In this document: one piece after another, positions 13,453-21,440 of the stretch
How the letters are laid out: each line of letters starts with the position of its first letter
Position numbering within the stretch: the first letter of the stretch is position 1
Source of the DNA: Wocania_A sp965224845
GTDB lineage: Bacteria; Bacteroidota; Bacteroidia; Flavobacteriales; Flavobacteriaceae
Length of the DNA stretch: 64,000 nucleotides
NCBI GenBank assembly: GCA_965224845.1
Contig: CBDDAJ010000026.1
Coordinates: 186,001 to 250,000, forward strand
Direction: 5' to 3'
Position numbers and translations under genes: made by a program
The notes under the pieces: generated by a model
What the model saw: the letters and a program-made list of their open reading frames with translations, nothing else
Told to the model about the DNA's origin: nothing
Database searches by the model: none

Positions 13453-14028
13453 CTATTTTTTTGTTTTTTCCGCTCTTACTCGGCTCAAGCTTTGTTGAGT
13501 TATGCCAAGATAAGAGGCAATGTGGTAATTGGAAACGTGTTGTTCAATATTAGGGTATTGTTCAAGAAATAGATTATATCTTTCTAATGCTGTTAATTGC
13601 AATTGATTTAAGATTCTTTTGTGCAAACTAACTACATGCCGTTCTAAATTTTTTCTTTGAAACGGTTCAAATTCTGGAAATTGAAGGTAGATCTCATTTA
13701 ACTTTTGAGCATTAAATTCAATAACTACAGAATCTGAAATGCATTCGACTGTAAGAGAAGCAGGTTCATTGTTGTATATTGCTATAAAATCACTAATCCA
13801 CCAATCTTTAATTGCAAACTGGAGCGTATGTTCTTTGCCTTCCTTGTCAATACAAAAAGAACGAAGGCTACCTTGATTAACAAAGTAGGTCTTGTTTACA
13901 GTTTGACCTTCTCGAATTAAAACTTCTCCTTTCGATACCTTTTTTTCAATGGCTATAGAATAGATATGCTTTTCAGCTTCTGAAGAGAGGGAAATCGAAT
14001 TTTTTATTTTATTGATTAAGTTCTGCAA
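13453..14028 (-). CDS. Crp/Fnr-family transcriptional regulator (cassette 14, gene 1)
   Basis: A 191-residue regulator. Residues 20-110 form a cyclic-nucleotide-binding jelly roll (KGEVLIREGQTVNKTYFVNQGSLRSF). The C-terminal part has a helix-turn-helix (IASYLGITQQSLSRVRA). It lacks a clear cAMP phosphate-binding cassette, like many Bacteroidetes members that respond to unknown signals. First gene of a three-gene cassette, so it probably regulates the DJ-1 and nitroreductase genes behind it. Confidence 0.87.
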   Translation of the reverse strand: MQNLINKIKNSISLSSEAEKHIYSIAIEKKVSKGEVLIREGQTVNKTYFVNQGSLRSFCIDKEGKEHTLQFAIKDWWISDFIAIYNNEPASLTVECISDSVVIEFNAQKLNEIYLQFPEFEPFQRKNLERHVVSLHKRILNQLQLTALERYNLFLEQYPNIEQHVSNYHIASYLGITQQSLSRVRAEKTKK

Positions 14029-14044
14029 GGATATTTTTTGTAAT

Positions 14045-14169
14045 GATTTACAACGGTCTCGCGCATGAGTAGTTGCTTAAAGTACTAAAGATAGCAAATA
14101 GGAGCGAACCCATTGTTCAATGTTCAGAAATTCCGATTAGGAATTCAGCCGCAATGAGCTATACACGTT
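14045..14169 (-). repeat. attC-like site 13
   Basis: The arm GCATGAGTAGTTGC pairs with GCAATGAGCTATACAC; cores are ACAAC (14050-14054) and GTT (14167-14169). The loop contains AATTCC gatta GGAATT. The GTT-side flank is a T run and does not match the far end of its cassette. Confidence 0.65.
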
Positions 14170-14172
14170 TTT

Positions 14173-14718
14173 TTATTCAGTTTCCCGATATAAAATCGGT
14201 AGTCTTATTTTATTAATATTTTGCTCAGTCAGATAGTAAAATTGTTTTTCCCAACCGTTATCAAACCCCAAAACCCCATAAGTCCGATTAAAAAGTAAAG
14301 CTCCCATTCCGTCAATCATTTCTTCAGTCAAATTGTATTGGTCAAATTTAAAATCCGTTTGAAATTCGTTTTTAATACTTATTCCAAATTCATTTGGTCC
14401 GAAAAATAAATTTCCATTGTGTTTTATATAACGGAAACTCATATTCTTTGTTGAGTCAGTTTTGTTTTTATAGTCATAAATCAAAACGCTGTCTTTTTCT
14501 CTAATGATTAGTTCGTAAAGCATTTGCTTTTTGATTGAATTAAATTCATAAACTATTAAATTCCGCAATTCAGTCCGAGTCTGATATTCTGTTTTCTTAA
14601 TTTCTTGAATATTTTCAACTCTTTTCCCCATTAAAGTTCCGATAAAAATCGTAATTCCGATTAATACTAAACCTCCAATTCCGAGTACGATTAATAATAT
14701 GTTCAGGACTTTTCTCAA
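14173..14718 (-). CDS. Membrane-anchored protein of unknown function (cassette 13)
   Basis: A 181-residue protein with one N-terminal membrane segment (about residues 7-30), then a soluble domain (35-181) rich in beta strand. No family recognised. It sits alone between attC-like sites 13 and 12, with its stop only a few bases from the core. Confidence 0.6.
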   Translation of the reverse strand: MRKVLNILLIVLGIGGLVLIGITIFIGTLMGKRVENIQEIKKTEYQTRTELRNLIVYEFNSIKKQMLYELIIREKDSVLIYDYKNKTDSTKNMSFRYIKHNGNLFFGPNEFGISIKNEFQTDFKFDQYNLTEEMIDGMGALLFNRTYGVLGFDNGWEKQFYYLTEQNINKIRLPILYRETE

Positions 14719-14722
14719 ATGT

Positions 14723-14914
14723 GTTACAACGGTTAGTATATGACAAGTAGGGCTGTAGAAAGTGATAAATTTTCAGGTTAGCACTTAGCCAAATCGTTGT
14801 GTTTTTATCTTATTCATTTTAAAAGCCAAATCTACGATTTGGCGGTGTTGTTAAATGCACTGAACTTTCATAAACCACTGAACGCCCTATTTGCTATATA
14901 CAGTGTTAGCCCAC
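14723..14914 (-). repeat. attC-like site 12
   Basis: Long palindrome of about 190 bp. Outer arms AGTATAT and ATATACA, then AGTAGGG and CCCTATT. Cores are GTTACAAC (14723-14730) and GTTAGCCCAC (14905-14914). The latter matches the far end of its own cassette at 9 of 10 bases. Confidence 0.7.
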
Positions 14915-14918
14915 GTTT

Positions 14919-15752
14919 TTATTTCCATAAATTTTTCAATTTCGAAATCAATCCGTCTTGAATTTCTTCTTTTGGGATTAGTTCGGAAATAAATGAATAC
15001 AATTCAGAGTCAGTTCTTCTAGCCATCTCTTCAGCAGTTTCTCCGTTAGTGTTTTTCATATTTGTATTAATACCTCTTTTAATTAAGACTTCTATTACTT
15101 TCCTATTTTTCCTTTCCGTTGCAATATGCAGTGCTGAATTACCTTTTCTGTCTTGATAATTAATTTCTGAACCAAAGTCTAAAAGTAGATTTATGTGTTC
15201 AGGAAATTCGTGTGCTGAAATTCTTCCCAAAGGTGATTCTCCGTTAGCATCAATATGGTTTGTATTTGTACCTGCCTTTAAAAGTAGTTTAAGAGCATTT
15301 GTTTTTTCTTGATGTAATGCTCCCATTAATGGTGTAACACTTGTTCCTCTGCAAACAATATTTACATCAGCTCCTTTATCAAGAAGCAATTCCACTATTT
15401 CGGTTCCGTAATAGGAATTTGAACTTGCCATATCAAGTGGATTGTATTCTCCACTGATATTTATTTCAGCACCCTTAGAAACTAGAACTTTAGCTGAATC
15501 AAACTTATAATCGTAACAAGCTAAATATAATGGTGTTCTTCCTCGTTTATCTAAACTATTGATCCCAATTCCTTTTTCTATGAGAAATTCGACCAATTTT
15601 GGATGTCCTTTTTGTGAGGCATGATGAAGTAGATTTCTTTTGTCGGTATCTCCAACAGTTGTGTTTAAGTCAGCACCAGACTTAATCAGTTCAGATACTT
15701 TTTCTAAATCTCCATTTTTTACTGCTTTAACTATTTCAGTATTTAAACTCAT
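14919..15752 (-). CDS. Ankyrin-repeat protein (cassette 12)
   Basis: A 277-residue protein built almost entirely of about seven ankyrin repeats. Typical units are LHHASQKGHPKLVEFLIEKG, TPLYLACYDYKFDSAKVLVS and ALHIATERKNRKVIEVLIKR, spaced about 33 residues. There is no signal peptide or catalytic domain, so it is likely cytosolic and mediates a protein contact; the partner is unknown. Single-gene cassette. Confidence 0.88.
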   Translation of the reverse strand: MSLNTEIVKAVKNGDLEKVSELIKSGADLNTTVGDTDKRNLLHHASQKGHPKLVEFLIEKGIGINSLDKRGRTPLYLACYDYKFDSAKVLVSKGAEINISGEYNPLDMASSNSYYGTEIVELLLDKGADVNIVCRGTSVTPLMGALHQEKTNALKLLLKAGTNTNHIDANGESPLGRISAHEFPEHINLLLDFGSEINYQDRKGNSALHIATERKNRKVIEVLIKRGINTNMKNTNGETAEEMARRTDSELYSFISELIPKEEIQDGLISKLKNLWK

Positions 15753-15765
15753 TTTTGTTTCTAAT

Positions 15766-15924
15766 GTGGGCTAATGGTTTTGTGCATGGTTAATTGCGTG
15801 TTTCAGCAACTAATTTAGCAAATACAAACCGAATAGAAAACCCGTTGGTGCCTGAGCTTGTCGAAGGCAGGATTTTCGTAAGTAGGCGAGTGCTAGTAAT
15901 GAATTACATACGCTGTTATGTGCT
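15766..15924 (-). repeat. attC-like site 11, with REP-like loop
   Basis: Cores GTGGGCTAAT (15766-15775) and GTTATGTGCT (15915-15924). Arms TGCATGGTTAATTGC and AGTAATGAATTACATA pair imperfectly. The loop contains REP copy 2. Confidence 0.7.
15836..15877. repeat. REP-like palindrome, copy 2
   Basis: Same 42-bp unit as at 11037, with one changed base in the left arm (GAAAACCC). When translated it yields the PELVEG string seen in spurious frames. Confidence 0.78.
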
Positions 15925-15939
15925 GGCCATCTTTTCATT

Positions 15940-16521
15940 TTATAAATCGCTTTCTAAATCAGAAATTAATTTTAATGTATTCCTTTTATTTTTGTCCATT
16001 CTTCTCTTATTTATAATATATGCAACAGCAAACAGTACTATTGTTGCTAGATGAAAAAACAATCTATTTTCATCATTAATTGCAAAATTAAAAATAGTCC
16101 CATTTTCATATAAACCAAGTAAGGCAAAATTTAGTGCAACTATCATAATAGTCATATAAATTAATAAGTGTTTTGTTTTGAAACTTGTTTTTTTATTTAG
16201 TTTTTTGATAAAATAATGGTTATTAAAATCTGATTCATCTGTAATGGTATTAAATTTAGTTCTGTACAGTAATACTAATTTCATAGACGCACCAGTAAAC
16301 GCCAGAACGTATGATATTATGTAAAATTTATTTGCTGAAATTTCTGCTATAAAAACTACGCTAGCCAAAGCAATAATTAATAACGCAACAATGAGAATAG
16401 TGCGCAGAAGCTTTTCTTTTCTTTCCATTTTATTTAATCGTATAATTAATTCGTTTACGTTGAGTGAATTTGATTTTTGTTCTTGCCACATATCTTTCCA
16501 TTTTAGAATTTGTTCTTCCAT
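15940..16521 (-). CDS. Membrane protein, possible anti-sigma partner (cassette 11, gene 3)
   Basis: A 193-residue protein. Its cytosolic N-terminus (about 1-38) is followed by two pairs of membrane segments (about 38-58, 62-85, 115-135, 145-165). It starts 2 bp after the ECF sigma factor stop, an arrangement typical of sigma and anti-sigma pairs, but there is no recognisable zinc-binding anti-sigma motif (HxxxCxxC). The anti-sigma role is inferred from position only. Confidence 0.6.
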   Translation of the reverse strand: MEEQILKWKDMWQEQKSNSLNVNELIIRLNKMERKEKLLRTILIVALLIIALASVVFIAEISANKFYIISYVLAFTGASMKLVLLYRTKFNTITDESDFNNHYFIKKLNKKTSFKTKHLLIYMTIMIVALNFALLGLYENGTIFNFAINDENRLFFHLATIVLFAVAYIINKRRMDKNKRNTLKLISDLESDL

Positions 16522-16523
16522 AA

Positions 16524-17018
16524 TTATTGTATTTTTTTAGACAGTATTTTTTTTATTCTGTTAATTTTTACGCCAATATTAGAAATACTAATTCCTGTTA
16601 TATTAGCAATCTCTTTATAGCTATTGTCTTCTAATAGTAAACTAATTATTATTCTGTCAATTTCTTTTAATGAGGAAATAGCCTCATATAATTTCTTAGT
16701 CTCGTCTTCTTGAAAAGAGTCGTTTACTTGACTAGTTTCGTTTTTCAGATTATCAGGGAATAGGTTAGTGTGCTTGCTTTTAGATTTTTTAATTTTATTA
16801 AGAGACATTAAAGCAGTATTAGTAGTAATTCGATATACCCAAGTATTGATAGAACTTTCTTCTCTAAAATTGTCTAAATTCTTCCAAACCTTAATTAAGA
16901 CTTCTTGAAATAAGTCATCTGCATCAGATGTATTTCCCATAAAACCTAAACACAGACGATAAATTTTATCTTTTAAACCGTTATAGGTTTGTTCAAAAAA
17001 TTGTTCTTTATTATTCAT
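16524..17018 (-). CDS. ECF-type RNA polymerase sigma factor (cassette 11, gene 2)
   Basis: A 164-residue sigma-70-family factor of the extracytoplasmic-function group. Region 2 shows DLFQEVLIKVWKNLDNFREE and INTWVYRITTNTAL. Region 4 shows EIANITGISISNIGVKINRIKK, a helix-turn-helix for the -35 element. I start it at the ATG at 17018 (MNNKEQFFEQ), the usual N-terminus; a longer frame upstream only reads through the preceding hydrolase gene. It overlaps that gene by 8 bp, suggesting translational coupling. Confidence 0.87.
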   Translation of the reverse strand: MNNKEQFFEQTYNGLKDKIYRLCLGFMGNTSDADDLFQEVLIKVWKNLDNFREESSINTWVYRITTNTALMSLNKIKKSKSKHTNLFPDNLKNETSQVNDSFQEDETKKLYEAISSLKEIDRIIISLLLEDNSYKEIANITGISISNIGVKINRIKKILSKKIQ

Positions 17019-17886
17019 TCTCAGAAATAAATAGATTAATCTGCTCAAATGTCCAATTTGGTTCATCCCACATAATAAAATGTTTTGCTTTTTCTGCAAT
17101 TTTTATTTTACAGTTTTTGACCTTAGAATACTGACTTTCAAAGGCATTTTTTACCATATCTTGAGAAATTCCATAATTTTTAAGTCCATACCAACTTCCA
17201 AGGACTAAAACATCTGTTTTAATAGTTGCAATATTTTGAGTTAAGTTGTTCGTCATCATTTCAAATGTTGCTTGAGCAATCGTTTCTCTGTCTGATTCTA
17301 AAGCCCATTTCGTTGCTAATTTTACATTTGTAGTGTCAGTTATCATTGAATATAATTTTACATCTTGTTGCTTTGCAAATAAACTGTCTGTAGTTTCTAG
17401 AATGTTTGATTTCATTTGGTTTGCTTGCAGTAAAATGTTTGCCTTATTAATATTGGGGTTATATGCAGCTGGTAAGAAAGGATATGCATCAACAATTATT
17501 AATTTTTGTAATAAATTAGGTTGAGAACTTGCAATTGAAAGTGATAAAAAGCCACTAAAACTATGTCCAATCAATATTGGTTTTTTATTTAGCTCATTCT
17601 TAATATATAAAATGATTTCTTTTTGAATAATTGGGTAGTATCCTTTTTCGAGTGAAATTGGTTTTTGGCCTGCAAATCCTGCCAAGGTTAAAATATGACA
17701 CTCGTAATTTTTTTCTAGTGCATCTGTAGTTTGTTGCCAGACTTTTCCTGAAGACGCTAACCCAGGAATTAGAATTATTGGTTCTCCTTTTCCTTTAATT
17801 TCAATATTGAAGGAATATTTTTCAGTTTGAGAATAAATAGTTGTTTGAAGAAAAAGAAGAACTAATAGAATTGCTAAATTTTTCAT
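17011..17886 (-). CDS. Exported alpha/beta hydrolase (cassette 11, gene 1)
   Basis: A 291-residue protein. A signal peptide (1-19, ending TTIYSQ) is followed by an alpha/beta-hydrolase fold. The oxyanion region is PILIPGLASSG, the nucleophile elbow GHSFSG (Ser near 109), and the catalytic His is in KAKHFIMWDEP near the C-terminus. The substrate is unknown. It forms an operon with an ECF sigma factor (8-bp overlap) and a membrane protein, so the cassette carries a self-contained regulatory unit. Confidence 0.85.
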   Translation of the reverse strand: MKNLAILLVLLFLQTTIYSQTEKYSFNIEIKGKGEPIILIPGLASSGKVWQQTTDALEKNYECHILTLAGFAGQKPISLEKGYYPIIQKEIILYIKNELNKKPILIGHSFSGFLSLSIASSQPNLLQKLIIVDAYPFLPAAYNPNINKANILLQANQMKSNILETTDSLFAKQQDVKLYSMITDTTNVKLATKWALESDRETIAQATFEMMTNNLTQNIATIKTDVLVLGSWYGLKNYGISQDMVKNAFESQYSKVKNCKIKIAEKAKHFIMWDEPNWTFEQINLFISENE

Positions 17887-17991
17887 TGTAAATATTTTTA
17901 TGATTTACTCTTTAGATTAGCAATAGAGTTTTTATTACACTTTTTTTTGATTTTTTATTATTAGGTTTGGTTTTTCAACTTGCACACAACC

Positions 17992-18170
17992 GGTCTCGTA
18001 TAACCATCAGTTACGGGGTAATATGCGTTCATTTTTGGTTAAGCACAGACGTTAGCAATTCCGAGTGGATTCTTAGCTTGTGCTGAGCGCAGTCGAAGCA
18101 TAGTCGAATTCGCCGACCCGAGCGTAGCGAACAGGCATAAGCAAATTGTGATTATACATTGTTGGCGATA
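17992..18170 (-). repeat. attC-like site 10, with long REP-bearing loop
   Basis: Cores GCACACAAC (17992-18000) and GTTGGCGATA (18161-18170). Arms CGTATAACCATCAGTTACG and the GATTATACATT side pair at TATAAC/GATTATA. The loop holds the second REP type (CTGAGCGCAGTCGAAGC) and is nearly identical to site 5. Confidence 0.65.
18055..18141. repeat. REP-like block type 2, copy 1
   Basis: An 87-bp block containing GCTTGTGCTGAGCGCAGTCG, then GAATTCGCCGACCCGAGCG and AGCGAACAGGC. A copy differing at only a few positions lies at 24089-24176. Confidence 0.75.
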
Positions 18171-18171
18171 G

Positions 18172-18657
18172 TTATTTTTCATTCTGTTTACTCCAATTTC
18201 GTATAGTATTCTCAATATTTTGTTCAGTCATTTGTTGCATTCTGATTAGTGTTCTTACTCCGTGAATCATAATCATTGATGCTTTTCCCGTTTCGATAAA
18301 ATATTTAAGTTCAGTTCCGTTTTCAAGCTCGACAAGTCCGAATGTCAGCGTGGCGTCTTTATATCCTTTAAAATCTCCGTATCCTTTGTCTTTTGCATTA
18401 ACCAAATTCCCAATTCTTTCATTTCCGTTCTCACTTGTAATTAGTTTTTGACTGGTCAGAATACTATAGTTTTCAAAATCGATTACAGTCGAACATATAA
18501 TCAGTTCATTTTCTGTTAAACCAAGATTCAGTCCTGAGTATGGAAAGTCCGAATTCAATTCATAAAATTTTGTCCATTTAAAATCATATGGTTTCATAGT
18601 ACTTCGTTTAATTGAAGCAACTGAAATATTATGTTTTGATTTATCCGTCTTGTTCAT
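18172..18657 (-). CDS. Protein of unknown function (cassette 10)
   Basis: A 161-residue soluble protein with no signal peptide, membrane segment or domain I can name. I start it at the ATG at 18657 (MNKTDKSKHN), because the longer frame runs into attC-like site 9. The central beta-rich segment (about 35-135) with hydrophobic alternation may be a PH-like or small beta-barrel fold, but that is a guess. Single-gene cassette next to the most compact, best-paired site. Confidence 0.55.
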   Translation of the reverse strand: MNKTDKSKHNISVASIKRSTMKPYDFKWTKFYELNSDFPYSGLNLGLTENELIICSTVIDFENYSILTSQKLITSENGNERIGNLVNAKDKGYGDFKGYKDATLTFGLVELENGTELKYFIETGKASMIMIHGVRTLIRMQQMTEQNIENTIRNWSKQNEK

Positions 18658-18666
18658 TCTAATTAC

Positions 18667-18737
18667 CACCAATGTTTGGTATAACAAGCGTAGCCTGCAG
18701 ATAGACGGCTATGATTTGTTATACATTATTAGCTATA
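18667..18737 (-). repeat. attC-like site 9 (compact, well paired)
   Basis: The classic short form. GTATAACAA (18679-18687) pairs with TTGTTATAC (18716-18724), then GTAGCC with GGCTAT, with unpaired bases between the two helices and an 11-nt loop. Cores are CCAAT (18669-18673) and ATTAGCTATA (18728-18737). Confidence 0.8.
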
Positions 18738-18741
18738 GTGT

Positions 18742-20472
18742 TTATTCTCCAAGTTTTAATTTATGTTTAATAATCAAGTAAGAATTAATGTTTTCTCCAT
18801 TTTTTTTAGCAGGATTGAATTTCATTTTCTTAATACTTGATTCTACTTCAGTCGTCATGAAACCATTATCAGCAACTAAGAAGTCTAGTTTTATTGGTTT
18901 TCCATCTTTATCTATCTCAACAAAATAGTTATAACTTAATTCGTGGTCTTGTGGGTAGCCACCAAAAACAGAAATATCAGCTTTAAAATCTTTTTCCAAT
19001 GCATCCTTGTTAAGTATGACTGGGTAAGAATCAGCAATCTCAAGCTCACGATTAATTAACCATTCATCCTCCATTTCACATATAATTGAAGTAACAACTA
19101 CTGGATTCTCAAAAATTGCAAACTCTTTTTTTGAAACTACCTCCCCCTTTTCATACAAAGTTTCTTCTTTTAGGTTACCGTTATTATAGAAGCTTCTTGT
19201 TATTCCATCTTCCTTACCTTCCTGAAATTCTTGTTCTAAACTCACAATACCCTCTCGAATTGTTCTTGATTTTCCGTGTTTTAGATAATTTTTGTACTCT
19301 ATTTCATAAGTTGTAACGCTTTTAAAAGAACTCCACTCAGTAACACAAATTCCAGTTCCATCGATTAAGGTTTGTTTGCCATCTTCATTCCAATAATTTT
19401 TCCAAAATGCTTTTCCTTCTTTGAAATCAACTTCTATTTTTTTATTTCCATTAGACCAATATTCAATTCGATACCCATTCCTTTTGGTTTCACCAATATT
19501 TGTTGAATGTTCTTTTAATTGGCCATTTTCATACCACTCTTTATAGTCGCTTTTTTTGTTATCGTCTTCGTCTCGATATTCCAATTTTGATTGTTGACCA
19601 TTTTCAAAGAAATATTTTATCTCGCTTAAACCTTTGGTTGAGTTACGAGTAACTTCTTTTCTAAGCTGCCCATTCTCATAAAACTCTTTAAGTTCACCAG
19701 TTTTTTGACCGTTAGAATATTGAATTATTTCTTTAGGTTTCCCGTTCTCATAAAAGGATTTAAATTCTCCATTTATCACACCTTTTTCAAGCTGAAACTC
19801 TTCTTTGATTGTTTTGTTATCATAAAAGGTTTTGCAAAGTCCAGTAAAGTTCATATCAAATTCTTTACCATCTTCGTCAAGACAAATTTCATTAGGTTTT
19901 TTACGAATGAAAGCTTCAATTAAGGACATCGTCTTTTCATTAATTTCATAGTAATTGTCATCGAGTAAAGACATCTCATCAAGTCTATCATAGAGGTCAC
20001 TTCCAAACAAATCACTTTCTTGTGCTTTGTCCATTAACTTTTTATTTTTCTGATAGATTTTATCTGCTTTTTTAACCAGGTTTGCCATTTCAGTATCTCC
20101 AATATATTCTAATCCTTTAATGATTGCAGGAATATATGGTCCGTAACCATTATAGTAGAATTGAACAAATCCACCATTTGTGACTTGGGCATCCAAATAC
20201 CACCAATAATAAAGTGCTTTTTGTCCATAAGACAATGATTTCCCCCGTTCAATTTCGTGTTCTCTGTCCTTTACAAACTTTGACATTGGCTCAAGAACAA
20301 ACCATCCAAAATCATAACCTCTTAACTTAAAGAAATCGCCTTTATTCAGTTTAGGTCGGAAATGTTCAGCTTTATCAAATTCCCAATAAGGGTCGTTTTC
20401 ATTTTGGGCTTTACACCCGAATAGATTTAATAGGTTTATCATTATGATTGAAATGGTAATTATTCTTTTCAT
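18742..20472 (-). CDS. DMP19-like / MORN-repeat / TonB-C-like multidomain lipoprotein (cassette 9)
   Basis: A 576-residue protein, long for a cassette. It has a lipoprotein signal (IMINLLNLFGC, Cys20). Residues about 80-150 (YYWWYLDAQVTNGGFVQFYY) look like the DMP19/DUF4375 family. Residues 200-450 carry about ten MORN/YwqK-type repeats (FYENGKPKEI, WYENGQLKEH, YWSNGNKKIE). The C-terminus (about 480-576; VEIDKDGKPIKLDFLVADNG) resembles a TonB C-terminal domain. It is expected at the envelope; function unknown. The MORN repeats parallel the smaller protein in cassette 4. Confidence 0.72.
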   Translation of the reverse strand: MKRIITISIIMINLLNLFGCKAQNENDPYWEFDKAEHFRPKLNKGDFFKLRGYDFGWFVLEPMSKFVKDREHEIERGKSLSYGQKALYYWWYLDAQVTNGGFVQFYYNGYGPYIPAIIKGLEYIGDTEMANLVKKADKIYQKNKKLMDKAQESDLFGSDLYDRLDEMSLLDDNYYEINEKTMSLIEAFIRKKPNEICLDEDGKEFDMNFTGLCKTFYDNKTIKEEFQLEKGVINGEFKSFYENGKPKEIIQYSNGQKTGELKEFYENGQLRKEVTRNSTKGLSEIKYFFENGQQSKLEYRDEDDNKKSDYKEWYENGQLKEHSTNIGETKRNGYRIEYWSNGNKKIEVDFKEGKAFWKNYWNEDGKQTLIDGTGICVTEWSSFKSVTTYEIEYKNYLKHGKSRTIREGIVSLEQEFQEGKEDGITRSFYNNGNLKEETLYEKGEVVSKKEFAIFENPVVVTSIICEMEDEWLINRELEIADSYPVILNKDALEKDFKADISVFGGYPQDHELSYNYFVEIDKDGKPIKLDFLVADNGFMTTEVESSIKKMKFNPAKKNGENINSYLIIKHKLKLGE

Positions 20473-20489
20473 TCGTGATGTTTGTTCAA

Positions 20490-20674
20490 CATTATAGCCA
20501 ACGGTTTTGTGTATGCTTTGTTGCGTGTTTCAGCAACTAATTTAGCAAATACAAACCGAATAGAAAATCCGTTGGTGCCTGAGCTTGTCGAAGGCAGGAT
20601 TTTCAGAAGCGATGCCCTGAGCTTGCCGAAGGGTAGGCTAGAACTAGCAATAAATTATATGCGGTGTGTAACAC
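20490..20674 (-). repeat. attC-like site 8, with REP-like loop
   Basis: AAC core at 20500-20502 (TATAGCCAAC) matches the far end of its own cassette (18728-18737) at 8 of 10 bases. The other core has become GTGTAACAC (20666-20674). Arms TTGTGTATGCTTTGTTGC and GCAATAAATTATATGC pair. Confidence 0.65.
20563..20604. repeat. REP-like palindrome, copy 3
   Basis: Same unit as at 11037, followed by the same GATGCCCTGAGCTTGCC extension found after copy 1. Confidence 0.8.
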
Positions 20675-20685
20675 TTTTTTTCCTT

Positions 20686-21219
20686 TTAAAAGCTAAATTC
20701 AGCTACGACAATTATTTTGTGAAAATAGTTGTCAAAGTCAGGATTTAAGCTCAAAATTCCGGGAATGACTAATTCGTTTTGCATCATTCCAGCTGCTTCT
20801 CTTTTTTCCCAATATCTTTCAATTAAAAAATCAGAATCTTTTACAGAATAAAGTGCTTGCATATATTTCCCAATCCCATTTGCCTGTAAGCCACTTACTG
20901 AATCTTTAGTGTAAATTTCATTCCATAATCCGCTTTTATGAAATTCCACATTTGTTATGTCCGACTGAAATTTAAATTTTTCCCAATCAGTAGTTGAGTC
21001 TGAAATTAAGTCCGTCAGATATTCTTTATATCCTTGTTCAATTGTCAAATTCGGATATATTTTGGTTAAATTCTTTTCAAAGTCAGACACGAGTAAGTTC
21101 AGAGCTTTTGTTTGCCTTTCTCCTAAAACCTTTTCAAATTCCGAAATTCTGTTGTCAGATTGTTTTTGAGAGCAACTAAATGTTAAAGTCAAAACAAGAA
21201 TTAAATAGAATTTCTGCAT
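20686..21219 (-). CDS. Putative lipoprotein of unknown function (cassette 8)
   Basis: A 177-residue protein with a lipoprotein signal (LILVLTLTFSC, Cys16). The mature part is mostly helical (residues 25-110), then mixed. I do not recognise a family. Single gene; the two cassette ends do not match here, unlike most others. Confidence 0.62.
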   Translation of the reverse strand: MQKFYLILVLTLTFSCSQKQSDNRISEFEKVLGERQTKALNLLVSDFEKNLTKIYPNLTIEQGYKEYLTDLISDSTTDWEKFKFQSDITNVEFHKSGLWNEIYTKDSVSGLQANGIGKYMQALYSVKDSDFLIERYWEKREAAGMMQNELVIPGILSLNPDFDNYFHKIIVVAEFSF

Positions 21220-21232
21220 TTCGTTTATATGT

Positions 21233-21394
21233 TTGCTAACGTGTTTGTGTATGATTTTTTGCGAGAAAAGGACGCGAGTTCTTTTTCATTGTAGCGGAAA
21301 GATAATTAATAAGATTGAATTTCTGAAAGGAAAATCAGCCATAATGAATTATACACATCTTAAGTTTACAATCTCTTATTTTTTGTTGTGCTTT
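21233..21394 (-). repeat. attC-like site 7, carrying a 25-bp extra module
   Basis: AAC core at 21238-21240, then GTGTATGATTTTTTGCG pairing with ATAATGAATTATACAC. The GTT core (GTTGTGCTTT, 21385-21394) is displaced by a module CTTAAGTTTACAATCTCTT plus a T run that also occurs in site 1. Confidence 0.72.
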
Positions 21395-21440
21395 CGTTAT
21401 TCTTTTACTGAAGTATTGAAAAAAGTCAAACAAAGATAAT

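Noticed and set aside
15794..16054. Plus-strand open frames in the array with the string PLVPELVEGRIF (also 20482-20748 and 26268-26465)
   Set aside because: They are translations of the REP-like palindrome inside attC-like loops, repeated with the same peptide at each copy and lacking any gene context.
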